Source of the DNA: Phycisphaeraceae bacterium
Lineage (GTDB): Bacteria > Planctomycetota > Phycisphaerae > Phycisphaerales > Phycisphaeraceae
NCBI GenBank assembly: GCA_020851465.1
Contig: JADZCR010000003.1
Coordinates: 1 to 64,000, forward strand
Length of the DNA stretch: 64,000 nt
Direction of reading: 5' to 3'
How positions within the stretch are numbered: position 1 is the stretch's first letter; the number at the start of each line of letters is the position of its first letter. The notes below the pieces were generated by a model, which saw nothing but the letters and a program-made list of their open reading frames with translations, was not told the DNA's origin and did not search any database. The translations under genes were made by a program, and so were the position numbers. Below, piece by piece: positions 17,214 to 27,283 of this stretch.

Positions 17214-18218
17214 TTATTTATCGCCTACCAAAGCGCAAAAACCTTCAAGATTTCGTACCGCGTCGCCTTGCCCGGACTTTGCGCGGACATCTAACTCCAC
17301 AATGCGATCGAATAATTCCGACAGCTTTGATGGTGATACTGCCCGGAGAGCTTTTGTAAACACCTGCTGCCGTTCCTGCGGCCAAATCCGCAGTTCCCGA
17401 CCGATCGCAAAATCATTCATCCCCTGTTGTTTAAGCCGCATTCCAAGGTAGAGTTTACGAATGATGTCAGCCGTGAAATAGGCGACAAGCACGTCCGGCT
17501 GGCCGGAGAGATCCACCAGCTCGTGCAGCATTTCGATCGACGGTTTCGCCCCACCACCACTGATTGTGTTAAGGATGGCTTCCTGGATTGACCACGCCTC
17601 CTCCTCACTGCTGCGACCAACAACCTGCTCAACCAGCTTAGCGGTGATCGGATTACCCTCGCCTGCAAGGACAGCGAGTTTGCCAAGCTCCCCATCGATC
17701 AGCGCGATCTCGGTACCCATGCGCTCGATCAACAGGTCGGCTGCTTGTAATTCCAGCGTGGTCTGATGATGAGTCTTCGCTCGGCGAAATATCCAATCTT
17801 TCACTTCGCCATGCTGCATCGGTTCACATTTTTCGACGAAGCCAACCTTCGCAACAAGCTTATCGAGATTGCCTTTATTCCACTTGATGCTTCGAAGCAC
17901 CAGCGTAGCGGTATCCACCGGAGCGGCAGCGTAACGCTCCATCGCCTCACGATGATTCATCACAAATTGATCCGCATCATCCACGATAACGATCTTGAAC
18001 GTCTGCATCAGTGAAAACGTACGTAATTCATCAAGCACATCCGACAAAGCGGCTGACTTGCCATCGTAGGTGAGGATTTCGAGCGATCCGTGTACAGCCT
18101 CCAATGTCGCACGGAGAGCCTCGATGGCTTCACGCTTGCGCATCTCCTCAGAGCCATAAAGGATCGCGATGCGAGTATCGGCTGACGGGCCATCGCTGGT
18201 AGCAGCTTTACGAGCCAT
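17214..18218 (-). CDS. holA: DNA polymerase III subunit delta
   Basis: 334 residues. The delta subunit opens the beta clamp inside the clamp loader. Visible are IAILYGSEEMRKREAIEALR at the N-terminus, the FKIVIVDDADQFV strand, LDKLVAKVGFVEKCEPM and the helical GTEIALIDGELGKLAVLAGE segment of the lid, plus a C-terminal helical collar domain. As usual for delta, Walker motifs are degenerate. It sits between surE and a lipoprotein gene on the same strand. Confidence 0.9.
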   Translation of the reverse strand: MARKAATSDGPSADTRIAILYGSEEMRKREAIEALRATLEAVHGSLEILTYDGKSAALSDVLDELRTFSLMQTFKIVIVDDADQFVMNHREAMERYAAAPVDTATLVLRSIKWNKGNLDKLVAKVGFVEKCEPMQHGEVKDWIFRRAKTHHQTTLELQAADLLIERMGTEIALIDGELGKLAVLAGEGNPITAKLVEQVVGRSSEEEAWSIQEAILNTISGGGAKPSIEMLHELVDLSGQPDVLVAYFTADIIRKLYLGMRLKQQGMNDFAIGRELRIWPQERQQVFTKALRAVSPSKLSELFDRIVELDVRAKSGQGDAVRNLEGFCALVGDK

Positions 18219-18256
18219 GAAGAAATGGTAACACGTGTCAATGGATCACGAGCAAA

Positions 18257-19060
18257 TTATCCAGCACCCTGATCATTGCGGCCGCCGGTCAATCGCTCCG
18301 ACCATGTATCGAGGTGATCGTGCCTGGTCAGGTCGAACCGAAGCGGGGTGATCGTAATGTATTTTTTGTAAATGGCGTCCACGTCGCTGTCGGCTGGTGT
18401 GTGATGGAACTTCAAGTCCGGCACGGCAGTAAACATTCGGTCCCCACCCATCCGCAGCTCATGATGATATTCGTCCACGATGGGACTGGTCGATGCGGGA
18501 ACCACACGAGTACCGATCGGTTCGGCACCATCATCGAGTACGGGAATATTGACATTGAGAACCGTGTGCTTTTCGAGCTGGTGTTCGATGATCTGTTCGA
18601 TTACGCGCCGTGATATTTCCGTCGCGCGGGACCAGTCGGTTTTTTGCGGGTGGCCGATATGCAGACTCATGGCGACAGCGGGTATGCCCATGAATCCCGC
18701 TTCCATTGCTGCGGCGACCGTACCGGAGTAGATCACGTTGATGCCGATATTCGCACCGGAGTTAATCCCGCTGAGTACGAGATCCACCGGCCCGGGAATC
18801 AGATTTGAAATCGCCAGCTTCACGCAGTCCGCCGGCCGTCCATCAACCGCGATCCCCTCGAATAGCGGGTTGCCTTTGGGGGAATGGCCTGCCTGCGTGT
18901 GGGTAAGGATCGGGCGGTGAAGTGTCACCCCGTGACTCATCGCGGACTGCACCGTGGAGGGAGCAACGACGAAGACCTCACCAAGATGGCTCGCTGCCTC
19001 ATAAAGCGCAGCAATTCCCGGAGCGGTGATGCCGTCGTCATTGGTCAGGAGGATGCGCAT
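18257..19060 (-). CDS. surE: 5'-nucleotidase SurE
   Basis: 267 residues from ATG 19060. The metal-binding MRILLTNDDGITAPGIAAL start (adjacent Asp pair), VAPSTVQSAMSHGVT and GINSGANIGINVIYSGTVAAAMEA are diagnostic. SurE hydrolyses nucleoside 5'- and 3'-monophosphates in the cytoplasm and is linked to stationary-phase survival. The nine codons before the chosen start are not conserved in the family. It follows the rplQ terminator, so it probably has its own promoter. Confidence 0.94.
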   Translation of the reverse strand: MRILLTNDDGITAPGIAALYEAASHLGEVFVVAPSTVQSAMSHGVTLHRPILTHTQAGHSPKGNPLFEGIAVDGRPADCVKLAISNLIPGPVDLVLSGINSGANIGINVIYSGTVAAAMEAGFMGIPAVAMSLHIGHPQKTDWSRATEISRRVIEQIIEHQLEKHTVLNVNIPVLDDGAEPIGTRVVPASTSPIVDEYHHELRMGGDRMFTAVPDLKFHHTPADSDVDAIYKKYITITPLRFDLTRHDHLDTWSERLTGGRNDQGAG

Positions 19061-19089
19061 AGGCCTGCTTATACCTGATCCAGCCAAGG

Positions 19090-19113
19090 AAAAGGCCGGT
19101 CGTTAAACCGGCC
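19090..19113 (-). terminator. Intrinsic terminator of the ribosomal superoperon
   Basis: On the minus strand GGCCGGT (19113-19107) pairs with ACCGGCC (19100-19094) and is followed by TTTTCC. It lies 33 bases after the rplQ stop and marks the end of the S10-spc-alpha transcript. Confidence 0.75.
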
Positions 19114-19145
19114 CTTGAGAAAACTGCGGCATACCAAGAGAGAAC

Positions 19146-19733
19146 TCACGTCCCCTCTGCGGCCTTTTCCTCGGCCTTGGTCTCGGCGGCTGCCGGAGCG
19201 GACTCGCTACGGCTCTTACGGAGCTTGGCGGCGACCTCCATCCGGTGATTCGCCTTATCACGCCGACGCGAATATTGACCCGAAACCGTCGGACCGGTTT
19301 CATTCTGAGGTATCAGTTGCAGCACGACAAGATCGCTGCCGTCACCAATGCGATGACGCGCGAGTTTGACGATCCGTGTGTATCCGCCGGGCTTATTGGC
19401 ATATTGCGGAGCGATTTCATCAAACAGCTTCTTCACGATACGCGGGCCGCCCTTAAGCTCGCCGTACTTATTCCGCTTCACTGTCTCATCACGATCGTTT
19501 TTAACGATGATCTGATCCCGCCCCAGCGCGCTGGTAACGCGCCGACGGGAGGCGAGGTCGCCCTTACGAGCTGCCGAGATGATCTTCTCGATAAACGATT
19601 GGACACTCTTGGCCTTGGGTCGGGTCGTGGTGATTTGGCCGTGCGTAAATAGCGCGATCGCGAGATTGCGTCGCAGGGCGCGACGATCTTCTGCGTCACG
19701 GCTGAGTTTGTAACCGGCTACTGCGTGTCTCAT
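19146..19733 (-). CDS. rplQ: 50S ribosomal protein L17 with C-terminal extension
   Basis: 195 residues against about 120-130 in many bacteria. The core is standard (MRHAVAGYKLSRDAEDRRAL, FTHGQITTTRPKAK). An extra C-terminal region of about 60 residues ends in an alanine/glutamate/lysine tail. L17 lies near the peptide exit tunnel. It is the last gene of the superoperon, next to rpoA as usual. Confidence 0.96.
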   Translation of the reverse strand: MRHAVAGYKLSRDAEDRRALRRNLAIALFTHGQITTTRPKAKSVQSFIEKIISAARKGDLASRRRVTSALGRDQIIVKNDRDETVKRNKYGELKGGPRIVKKLFDEIAPQYANKPGGYTRIVKLARHRIGDGSDLVVLQLIPQNETGPTVSGQYSRRRDKANHRMEVAAKLRKSRSESAPAAAETKAEEKAAEGT

Positions 19734-19827
19734 AAGTTACCTTCCAGACAGAATACGTTAGAACAACTTGCGGGAGGATCAGCGTATGCGGCTCGATGGG
19801 AGCCTCGCCATCCCGGCACCGGCGGCT

Positions 19828-20841
19828 TTACGCCGACGCCGTCGTGGACTTCTTGAACTCCTCAGGCACATTCATACCCAGTGACAAACCCATGTCGGTA
19901 AGTTTACGCTTCACTTCGCGCAACGAAGTTTTGCCGAACGAGCGAACCTTGAGAAGATCGTTCTCGGCGTGTTGCACGAGCTCACCGACCGTTGCCAGCT
20001 TAGCTGACTCAAGGCAGTTACTCGCGCGGACTGAGAGATCCAGCTCGCTGACGGGCATGCGGAGCTTGCGGAGAAGCTCCTCATCCACGCGGGCCGCAGC
20101 CGAAGCACTTTCGCTGGCGGTAGCGGAACCAAGCTCGAAATACTGAACGAACGGGTTGAGGTGCTTGCGGAGGATCTTCGCAGCCTCGACCAATGCCATT
20201 TCCGGGCTGATCGTGCCGTTGGTCCAGATTTCGAGGGTCAGACGGTCGTAGTTGGTCTTCTGACCGACGCGGGTATCTTCGACTTTGTAGCGCACACGGG
20301 TCACGGGGGAGAAGATCGCATCTACCGGAATGATGCCGACTTCCTGGTCTTCATTGGCGTTGTACTGTTCGCTGGCCGGGACATAACCACGGCCCTTTTT
20401 AACCGTGAATTCCATGTCAAAATCGACCTGCTTGGTCAACGTCGCGAGCACCATTTCTTTGTTGTGGATAGTGACGGAAGTGTCGGCCTCGATCAGATCG
20501 CAGCTCACTTCGCCGGGGCCTTCCGCCTGAAGGCGCATGGTTTTGGATTCCTCGCCGTCGAGGCTGACGATCATGTTCTTGATATTGAGGATGATATCAG
20601 TCACATCCTCCATCACGCCTTCGAGACTGGTGAACTCGTGCTGCGCTCCCTTGATTTTGACCGCGGTAACCGCAGCTCCCTCAAGTGATGAGAGCAGGAT
20701 GCGGCGCAGAGAGTTGCCGACCGTTGTACCGAAGCCTCGCTCGAAAGGCTCGACGGAAAACTTACCGTAAGTGTTCGTGTTGAGATTCAAGTCAGGGGTC
20801 ACCCGGCTCGGAAGCTCAAGACCTCGCCATCGCATTCTCAT
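19828..20841 (-). CDS. rpoA: DNA-directed RNA polymerase subunit alpha
   Basis: 337 residues from ATG 20841, seven bases after GGAG. The N-terminal dimerisation domain (RGFGTTVGNSLRRILLSSLEGAAVTAVKI) and the C-terminal domain with its helix-hairpin-helix (LDLSVRASNCLESAKLATVGELV, SFGKTSLREVKRKLTDMGLSLGM) are complete. Alpha assembles the polymerase core and contacts activators and UP elements. rpsD, normally just upstream, is missing: the 159 bases between rpoA and rpsK carry no gene. Confidence 0.97.
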   Translation of the reverse strand: MRMRWRGLELPSRVTPDLNLNTNTYGKFSVEPFERGFGTTVGNSLRRILLSSLEGAAVTAVKIKGAQHEFTSLEGVMEDVTDIILNIKNMIVSLDGEESKTMRLQAEGPGEVSCDLIEADTSVTIHNKEMVLATLTKQVDFDMEFTVKKGRGYVPASEQYNANEDQEVGIIPVDAIFSPVTRVRYKVEDTRVGQKTNYDRLTLEIWTNGTISPEMALVEAAKILRKHLNPFVQYFELGSATASESASAAARVDEELLRKLRMPVSELDLSVRASNCLESAKLATVGELVQHAENDLLKVRSFGKTSLREVKRKLTDMGLSLGMNVPEEFKKSTTASA

Positions 20842-21000
20842 AGCAATCTCCAAAGCCAGCAGATTCCATAGTGGACTTCAGGATTCACGTCCGGCGGTGC
20901 GCTGCTGGGCCACGCCGAGGACTTCTGTTCCTGAAGAAAATAATCAGTAGTCAAAATCAGAAACTCGATTGGGAGCTTCTGATATCCAAAACATCAAAAC

Positions 21001-21378
21001 TTAGACGCGGCGACGCTTTCGCGGCCGACAGCCGTTGTGCGGGATCGGAGTGTGGTCTTCAACCGCGGTGATTTTGAGTCCCGCTGCCTGAAGAGCCGTT
21101 ACAGCCGATTCGCGGCCGGCACCGGCACCGTTGACGCGGACTTCGATTTCCGACATGCCGAACTTCTTGGCGGCGATGGCGGCTTCTTCGGCAGCGCGAG
21201 TCGCGGCGAAAGGCGTGCTCTTGCGCGAGCCCTTGAAACCAACGGTGCCCGCTGATTGCCAGCAGAGCGTCTCGCCGTTGACATCGGTAATGGTGACCTG
21301 GGTGTTGTTGAACGAAGCCTTGACATACGCGATGCCTCGGCTGACGTTCTTGCGGACCTTTTTCTGTTTCTTGGCCAT
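21001..21378 (-). CDS. rpsK: 30S ribosomal protein S11
   Basis: 125 residues. [39 protein letters not shown] and [18 protein letters not shown] are hallmarks. S11 sits on the platform beside the mRNA exit. It follows rpsM by about 110 bases. Confidence 0.97.
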   Translation of the reverse strand: MAKKQKKVRKNVSRGIAYVKASFNNTQVTITDVNGETLCWQSAGTVGFKGSRKSTPFAATRAAEEAAIAAKKFGMSEIEVRVNGAGAGRESAVTALQAAGLKITAVEDHTPIPHNGCRPRKRRRV

Positions 21379-21491
21379 AGTATTCCTCGAAGTTGCAGAC
21401 GATTCCTCTGGGAATCTCGCTTCGGTTTGAGGTTCTGATCGTCACGACAACCTGTCGCGGCGATTTCACGATCCAACGGGTTATCCCCGCA

Positions 21492-21875
21492 TTATTTCAA
21501 TGCCTTGACGCCCTTCTTGCCGGCGACCGTCTTCCGCTTGCCCTTGCGGGTACGTGCATTAGTACGGGTGCGCTGACCGCGAACAGGCAAACCACGGCGA
21601 TGACGATCGCCGCGATAGCAGCGAATATCACGCAGACGCGCGATATTCTGTGAAACCTGGCGGCGAAGTGCGCCTTCAACGACGTAGTTTGCCTCGATCA
21701 GCCCCGCAATCTGCGCGAGCTGATCTTCGGTAAGCTTATTCGCGCGGACGTGGCCTTCAATGCCAGCCTCTTTAAGGATGATTTCCGCGTTGGTCGGACC
21801 GATGCCGTAGATGTATCGCAGAGCGATACGAATAGGCTTGTTGTCCGGGATGTCCATACCTGCGATACGGGGCAT
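21492..21875 (-). CDS. rpsM: 30S ribosomal protein S13
   Basis: 127 residues. [50 protein letters not shown] and the basic C-terminal tail [13 protein letters not shown] that reaches toward P-site tRNA are all visible. It bridges the two subunits through the head. First gene of the alpha-operon segment after rpmJ. Confidence 0.97.
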   Translation of the reverse strand: MPRIAGMDIPDNKPIRIALRYIYGIGPTNAEIILKEAGIEGHVRANKLTEDQLAQIAGLIEANYVVEGALRRQVSQNIARLRDIRCYRGDRHRRGLPVRGQRTRTNARTRKGKRKTVAGKKGVKALK

Positions 21876-21976
21876 GCGATACTCCTGAGAAGTTCAAATG
21901 TCTGGATCAAGATTCACATTCATGAGCCGGTCGGCTAGATGCTGATGACGAGCCTTGTGCTTCTGATCCGAAGGGG

Positions 21977-22090
21977 TTATCCCTGCCTTTGCTTGTGTTT
22001 GGGGTTAATGCAGATGACGCGCACGACGTTTTTACGGCGAACGATCTTGCAGTTTTCACAGATGCGACGGATGCTGCTTCGGACTTTCAT
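21977..22090 (-). CDS. rpmJ: 50S ribosomal protein L36 (zinc-binding form)
   Basis: A 37-residue gene, ATG 22090 to TAA 21977-21979. The product [20 protein letters not shown] continues with a CINPKH segment. The CxxC pair plus the later cysteine and histidine make the zinc ribbon, so this is the Cys-containing paralogue and not the zinc-free one. It lies between infA and rpsM, its usual place. Confidence 0.95.
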   Translation of the reverse strand: MKVRSSIRRICENCKIVRRKNVVRVICINPKHKQRQG

Positions 22091-22143
22091 GGTTTCACCT
22101 TCACGATCGCGACCACGGGTCGCGGCCTTGCCTTGTGTAATGT

Positions 22144-22365
22144 TCAGTGTCGATACGTGATGCGGCCTTTGGTCAGGTCGTACGGACTGATGTCCACGGT
22201 CACCTTGTCTCCCGGAAGGATACGGATGTAGTTCATCCGCATCTTGCCGGAAATATGAGCTACGATCTCAGGCTTGTTGGCCGTCTCCAGCCGCACGCGG
22301 AACATCGCGTTGGGCAGAGCGTCGATCACTTCACCTTCGACCTGGATTTTTTCTTCTTTGGGCAT
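22144..22365 (-). CDS. infA: Translation initiation factor IF-1
   Basis: 73 residues, a single OB fold: [41 protein letters not shown] and TKGRITYRH. It blocks the A site during initiation. It follows map in the operon, 86 bases downstream of that stop. Confidence 0.97.
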   Translation of the reverse strand: MPKEEKIQVEGEVIDALPNAMFRVRLETANKPEIVAHISGKMRMNYIRILPGDKVTVDISPYDLTKGRITYRH

Positions 22366-22451
22366 TCGTTACACCGCAGCCACGCGCCACGGCTCGCTCT
22401 ATCTCAATCTCGCACCGAAGCGCGACTCGTTGAGTCGTCACCCTCATCTCC

Positions 22452-23231
22452 TTACCGACCGTCGGTAAGGACGTCCGCCCCGTTGGCGGTCACCGCGACC
22501 GTGTGCTCATAATGGGCTGAAGGCTTACGGTCCACGGTCAGGACCGTCCACCCGTCCGGCAGCGTGATCACGTCTTTCGTGCCGAGGTTGCACATCGGCT
22601 CGATCGCCAGAACCACGCCCTCACGCAGCACGATGTCGCTCCGAAGCAAATCCCTGCTCACAAAATTGGGCACTTTAGGATCCTCATGCATCTGCTGCCC
22701 GATGCCGTGTCCCACAAAGTCCCTTACCACACTCAGACCAGCTTCCTCCGCATATCCCTGCATCAACCGGGCGATCTGACTCCACCTACGTCCCGGCCGG
22801 ATATTTTCAATCGCAATGTCCAGCACATGCTGGGTCACTTCACAAAGTTTTTTTACCTCAGGTCGTACATTACCGACCAAGATGGTAGTCGCTGCATCTC
22901 CGCACCAGCCGTCGAGTTGCACACCGCAATCGACACCGACGATATCACCATCGCGGATTTTTCGGTCGCTTGCGATGCCGTGAACGACCTCTTCATTGAC
23001 ACTGATACAGAGGTTCGCCGGGAAACCTTCGCCTGAGCGGTAAGTCGGGTAGTTCTTGAACAACCCGCGTGCCCCTTCGGCTGTATAGACCCGGTAGGCC
23101 TCTTCATCAATCTCACGGGTTGTCACACCCGGCTTGCACACCTCCTGGCAACGATTCAATACTTTGCGGACCACTCGACCCGCGGCCCGCATCTTTTCGA
23201 TTTCCGCCTTGGACTTTAACCGTATCGCCAT
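22452..23231 (-). CDS. map: Methionine aminopeptidase, type I
   Basis: 259 residues. It removes the initiator methionine from nascent proteins. Metal ligands are visible in VGVDCGVQLDGWCGDAATT (two Asp), GHGIGQQMHEDP (His) and AIEPMCNLG (Glu), with a late glutamate in HYEHTVAVT. It follows secY directly; adenylate kinase, which usually separates the two, is not present in the 116-base gap. Confidence 0.96.
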   Translation of the reverse strand: MAIRLKSKAEIEKMRAAGRVVRKVLNRCQEVCKPGVTTREIDEEAYRVYTAEGARGLFKNYPTYRSGEGFPANLCISVNEEVVHGIASDRKIRDGDIVGVDCGVQLDGWCGDAATTILVGNVRPEVKKLCEVTQHVLDIAIENIRPGRRWSQIARLMQGYAEEAGLSVVRDFVGHGIGQQMHEDPKVPNFVSRDLLRSDIVLREGVVLAIEPMCNLGTKDVITLPDGWTVLTVDRKPSAHYEHTVAVTANGADVLTDGR

Positions 23232-23347
23232 CCCGTCCGCACCATTGACCCAACCTCGTCAAGGGCCGGGGAATCCTTGATTTTAGCAAAGTTTCTCGAT
23301 TTTCGCCAGTTACCCGGCGACTATCGATCCTCTCGCTCGCGTCATCA

Positions 23348-24784
23348 TCACATCGGCCCCGCACCACGAATGCGCGGCCCCTTGCCACCGCCCCCGCCTC
23401 CGAGGAAGCCCTGGTAGTTCCTCATAGCCAGACTTGCCTCGATGCGATTGACAAAATCCAGCATGACGCTTACCACGATCAGCAGGCCGGTCCCTCCGAG
23501 GAACGACGCCACCTGCGGGTCCACGTTGAACTTTGACGAAACCACGGTGGGGATCACCGCGATGATCGCAAGAAATCCCGCGCCGACGTAGGTGATCCGT
23601 TCCATGACAACTTCAAGGTACTCGGCGGTGCGTGGCCCAGGCCTCATGCCAGGGATGAAGCTGCCGTGATCGCGCAACTGCGTCGCCATCTCCTTGGGTT
23701 GGAATTGCACCGTCGTCCAGAAGTAGGCGAAAAAGTAAATCAGCGCGATATAGGACAGGACGTGGAGATAGCCCTGCTCAGCAAAATTACGTTGCAAGAA
23801 GGTGGTGACCGGATTACGCCAGTGATTCGCCAGGAAGTTAAAAATCATGGAAGGGAAGACCATCAACGTGCTGGCGAAGATGATCGGCATCACGCCGCCA
23901 TGATTCACGCGCAGCGGTAGATAGGTCTTCTGGCCGCCGTACACTCTCCTGCCGCGGGTGTGCTTGGCCTGCTGAATCGGAATGCGTCTCTGCCCCTGGG
24001 TGATAAGGATCGATCCAGCCACAACGACCACGAACGCGACCATGAGAAAGATAGCTGTGTCCAAACCGTAACGCGGGTCGTCCTGCCGCTCTGGTGCGAT
24101 CTTAAACAGCAACAGATAGAGCTTGGTGAAATGGTCGTAGAAGAAATACGGCAGATTGCTGTCCTGGATCACACTCAAGACTGCCTGCGGCATTCGCGCA
24201 ACGATACCTGCCGTGATGATGAGTGATACGCCATTGCCTATGCCGTATTTATCAATTTGCTCGCCAATCCACATCAGGAAGATAGTGCCGGCAGTCAATC
24301 CGACCAGACCACATATCCAGAACGTAGGCGTTTGCAGATAATCCGGGTAAACCAATGGCCGATCGCCGCTCTGAAGAAATCCAAGCCAAACAACCGCCTG
24401 CACGATGCACAGCCCAACGGTGGCGTAGCGGGTCCACTCGGTGAGTTTCTGTTGACCGGCAGGCCCTTCTTTCTGCAAAGCCTGAAAACTCGGAACAACC
24501 GTACCTAACAGTTGGAAAATAATCGCAGCGGAGATATACGGAGCGATCCCCAAACCGAAGATGGTCGATTGGTGAAGCGATCCGCCGGTAAACATACCCA
24601 CGAAGTTCAGCAGAGTACCCGCACCACCGCCCGCGTTTTTAGCCCATTCCGCAAGTTCCGCCTGATCGACAGCCGGCAGCGGGATAAAAAATCCGATGCG
24701 GTAGATGACGAGCATCCCCAGCGTAAACAGCATCTTGTTCCGCAGTTCGGGAATTCGCCAGATATTGAGGAACGCTTGGAGCAT
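23348..24784 (-). CDS. secY: Preprotein translocase subunit SecY
   Basis: 478 residues with ten hydrophobic spans. The start FLNIWRIPELRNKMLFTLGML, the plug-region GGSLHQSTIFGLGIAPYISA and the cytosolic loop DHGSFIPGMRPGPRTAEYL are typical. It forms the protein-conducting channel of the inner membrane. The C-terminus is glycine-rich (LGGGGGGKGPRIRG), an unusual but in-frame tail. Confidence 0.96.
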   Translation of the reverse strand: MLQAFLNIWRIPELRNKMLFTLGMLVIYRIGFFIPLPAVDQAELAEWAKNAGGGAGTLLNFVGMFTGGSLHQSTIFGLGIAPYISAAIIFQLLGTVVPSFQALQKEGPAGQQKLTEWTRYATVGLCIVQAVVWLGFLQSGDRPLVYPDYLQTPTFWICGLVGLTAGTIFLMWIGEQIDKYGIGNGVSLIITAGIVARMPQAVLSVIQDSNLPYFFYDHFTKLYLLLFKIAPERQDDPRYGLDTAIFLMVAFVVVVAGSILITQGQRRIPIQQAKHTRGRRVYGGQKTYLPLRVNHGGVMPIIFASTLMVFPSMIFNFLANHWRNPVTTFLQRNFAEQGYLHVLSYIALIYFFAYFWTTVQFQPKEMATQLRDHGSFIPGMRPGPRTAEYLEVVMERITYVGAGFLAIIAVIPTVVSSKFNVDPQVASFLGGTGLLIVVSVMLDFVNRIEASLAMRNYQGFLGGGGGGKGPRIRGAGPM

Positions 24785-24934
24785 GTTGATCCGCTAGTCT
24801 TAGCCTGGAAGTTGGGGCCCCGCTATAAAACGACCGAGTGCCGATCCCCCCAGCCGATCTTGACCGGGCTTTGACCAACACGGCTTCCGTCAACGGTTGA
24901 CGATCAGCCATTGGTCTTTCGACTGTTCATCAAG

Positions 24935-25390
24935 CTACTGCGCGACAGTGATCGATCCCCCGGCTTTGGTGATCTTTTCTTCCGCTGTCTTGGTGAATTT
25001 CGCGGCAGTGATCCTGAGTTTTTTCTTCAGTTCGCCGTCACCGAGAATTTTTACCGGCTTCTTGGTGCTTGAGAGCAAACCTGCCTCCACAAGAGCCTTG
25101 GGAGTGATCTCAGCGTTATCAGCAAAGCGGGCTTCAAGCGTCTTGAGATTCACTACCGCATACTCGACACGGAAGATGACGTTGGAAAATCCACGCTTGG
25201 GAACGCGCCGGAACAACGGCATCTGGCCGCCCTCGCGGCTGGCTCGGATCGACCCGGTCCAGCCGGAGCGTGACCCCGCGCCTTTGACGCCGCGACCTGA
25301 TGTCTTTCCGTGTCCGCTGCCGACGCCGCGGCCGATGCGTTTACGCTTCTTGTGAGCGCCGACTTTTTCTGTGATCTCATGAATCATCAT
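24935..25390 (-). CDS. rplO: 50S ribosomal protein L15
   Basis: 151 residues from ATG 25390; a GTG four codons earlier abuts the AGGAG ribosome site and is unlikely. KRKRIGRGVGSGHGKTSGRG and RSGWTGSIRASREGGQMPLF are standard. It follows rpsE by only 49 bases, leaving no room for rpmD (L30). Confidence 0.95.
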   Translation of the reverse strand: MMIHEITEKVGAHKKRKRIGRGVGSGHGKTSGRGVKGAGSRSGWTGSIRASREGGQMPLFRRVPKRGFSNVIFRVEYAVVNLKTLEARFADNAEITPKALVEAGLLSSTKKPVKILGDGELKKKLRITAAKFTKTAEEKITKAGGSITVAQ

Positions 25391-25439
25391 GACGGATATC
25401 ACTCCTGACTGACCGGGCGTATTTCACCCGAAGTTGGAA

Positions 25440-26153
25440 TTACCTGGATGCTTCGGGTGACGGTGTGGTTTCTGACGCCGCTGCGGTTTCGCTTCCGGCA
25501 TCTCCCTCACCGCCGCGACCACGACGACCTCGCGGACCGCCACGACCACCTCGGCCACCGGTCTTCTGACCAACCGTGTTCACCGGACCTTTCGCACGAG
25601 CTTCCGTGCTGGCTTGCTGCGGGACATACCGCTGGCCGGCGGCGAGAATTTCCTCGACGCGAGTAGATTCAATGGTTGTACTGCGCAACTCGGCGACTTG
25701 ATCCTTGGTTCGCAGTTTGGCGAGGCCTTCCATCGTGGCCTTGCAGAGGTTCTTCTGATTGGTTGATCCGAACGCCTTGCTCAGACAGTCACGAACGCCG
25801 ACCATTTCGAGTACTGCGCGGACGGTGCCGCCCGCCGAGATTCCCGTGCCGGGAGCTGCGGGCAGGAGTCGTACACTCGATGCGCCGAACTTACCCGTCA
25901 CCTGGTGCGGCAGCGTGCCGGCCTGAAGCGTGACACGGGTGAGGTTTTTCTTTGCGTCTTTCTGCGCTTTTTCAATTGCGGTAGGAACTCCGCCCGCCTT
26001 GCCGTAGCCGATGCCGACGCTGCCTCGTCGGTCTCCCACGACTACCATCGCCGCAAAGCTGAAACGGCGACCGCCTTTCACCACCGTGGCGGTGCGATAG
26101 ATGCCGACGGTTGTCGATTCCAAACCCTGTGATTCTTCGAGCATTTCTGCCAT
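25440..26153 (-). CDS. rpsE: 30S ribosomal protein S5 with glycine/arginine-rich tail
   Basis: 237 residues against about 165 usually. ATG 26153 has AGGA eight bases upstream, so the 21 codons before it are excluded. Core motifs: RRFSFAAMVVVGDRRGSVGIGYGKA (long stretch), LPAAPGTGISAGGTVRAVLE. Beyond residue 175 a tail rich in glycine, arginine and then serine/threonine follows (GGRGGRGGPRGRRGRGG), which resembles RNA-binding RGG segments. S5 lies at the mRNA entry site. Confidence 0.95.
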   Translation of the reverse strand: MAEMLEESQGLESTTVGIYRTATVVKGGRRFSFAAMVVVGDRRGSVGIGYGKAGGVPTAIEKAQKDAKKNLTRVTLQAGTLPHQVTGKFGASSVRLLPAAPGTGISAGGTVRAVLEMVGVRDCLSKAFGSTNQKNLCKATMEGLAKLRTKDQVAELRSTTIESTRVEEILAAGQRYVPQQASTEARAKGPVNTVGQKTGGRGGRGGPRGRRGRGGEGDAGSETAAASETTPSPEASR

Positions 26154-26288
26154 TGTTTCATTCCTGGAAACGCAGGGTCGAGAGCTGTCAGCCAGCGACC
26201 ATGCAGACGCAAGCAATATCGTTCGTCATTCCCTCTCAAACACTGCGGGACTTTTTCGTATCCCGCGACCACTACTCTCCGTGACTTC

Positions 26289-26648
26289 TTAAAACTTCAG
26301 CCCCGCCTCACGGGCGGCATCGGCCAGAGCTTTGATCCGACCGTGATACTTGAAACCATTGCGATCCATCGCGACCTGTGTAACACCGGCTGCCTTTGCG
26401 CGTTCTGCCAATGCTTTACCGACTCGTTTGGCTGCCTCCGCGTTACCGCCGCCTTTTTCGAGTTTCTCCTGCACGGAGCTGGCGGAAGCGAGAGTCTTGC
26501 TGATGACGTCATCAATGATCTGCGCGTATATGTGATTCAGGCTGCGATACACGGTGAGGCGCGGACGCTCGGCGGTGCCGATGATGCGTTTGCGGATACC
26601 CGTCTTGCGGCGCTGACGGCGAACTTGTTTGAGTACGTTGGCTTGCAT
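26289..26648 (-). CDS. rplR: 50S ribosomal protein L18
   Basis: 119 residues. It anchors 5S rRNA to the large subunit. [37 protein letters not shown] and [20 protein letters not shown] are the family blocks. Order rplF-rplR-rpsE is standard. Confidence 0.97.
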   Translation of the reverse strand: MQANVLKQVRRQRRKTGIRKRIIGTAERPRLTVYRSLNHIYAQIIDDVISKTLASASSVQEKLEKGGGNAEAAKRVGKALAERAKAAGVTQVAMDRNGFKYHGRIKALADAAREAGLKF

Positions 26649-26697
26649 AATTCAATCCTCGAAGCGTGTCGCTTAAGCAGCGACCGCTGAACGGTTA

Positions 26698-27249
26698 TCA
26701 GGCTGCGCCGCCGGCGAAGGCCTTGCCCTGTTTGCGGATAATTGTCTCGTCCACGTACTTGATTCCCTTGCCGTTGTAGGGTTCGGGAGGACGCTGTGAA
26801 CGAATCTCCGCCGCGATCTGGCCGACCGCCTGCTTATCCGCGCCGCTGACCTTGATTCGGTTTTGGTTGACCTCGACCTTCACACCGGCAGGTATTGTGA
26901 CCACGCGAACATCCGCGTAGCCCACTGCCAACTGGATCGTCGTGCCCTGAACCTTAGCCGTCCAACCTACGCCGTTAAGCTCAAGCTCTTTGGCGAAGCC
27001 TTTGGTTACGCCTTCGATCATGTTGGCGATGCGAGCACGGGTCGTACCGTGCATCGCGCGGGCAAATCGTGTTTCTCCCTGACGCTCGATCACGACCGCT
27101 TTGCCGGTCTGGTCAACCTTGACCTTCACTTCCGGCGTGGTGGTGAAGGTGAGTTTGTTCTTGCCGCTCTCGACGACAACGTCGTGGCCATTGACAGCCA
27201 CCTTCACGTTGTCGGGAAGCGGAACGGGTTTTTTTCCAATGCGGGACAT
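26698..27249 (-). CDS. rplF: 50S ribosomal protein L6
   Basis: 183 residues made of two related domains. MSRIGKKPVPLPDNVKVAVN at the start and RSQRPPEPYNGKGIKYVDE near the end are diagnostic. It sits by the factor-binding region of the large subunit. Confidence 0.97.
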   Translation of the reverse strand: MSRIGKKPVPLPDNVKVAVNGHDVVVESGKNKLTFTTTPEVKVKVDQTGKAVVIERQGETRFARAMHGTTRARIANMIEGVTKGFAKELELNGVGWTAKVQGTTIQLAVGYADVRVVTIPAGVKVEVNQNRIKVSGADKQAVGQIAAEIRSQRPPEPYNGKGIKYVDETIIRKQGKAFAGGAA

Positions 27250-27283
27250 TGCTATCTCCTGCGAAACCGCAAGCGTGAATCAT

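Noticed and set aside
25391..25439. Missed rpmD (L30) gene between rpsE and rplO
   Set aside because: Only 49 bases are available, too short for a 60-codon gene.
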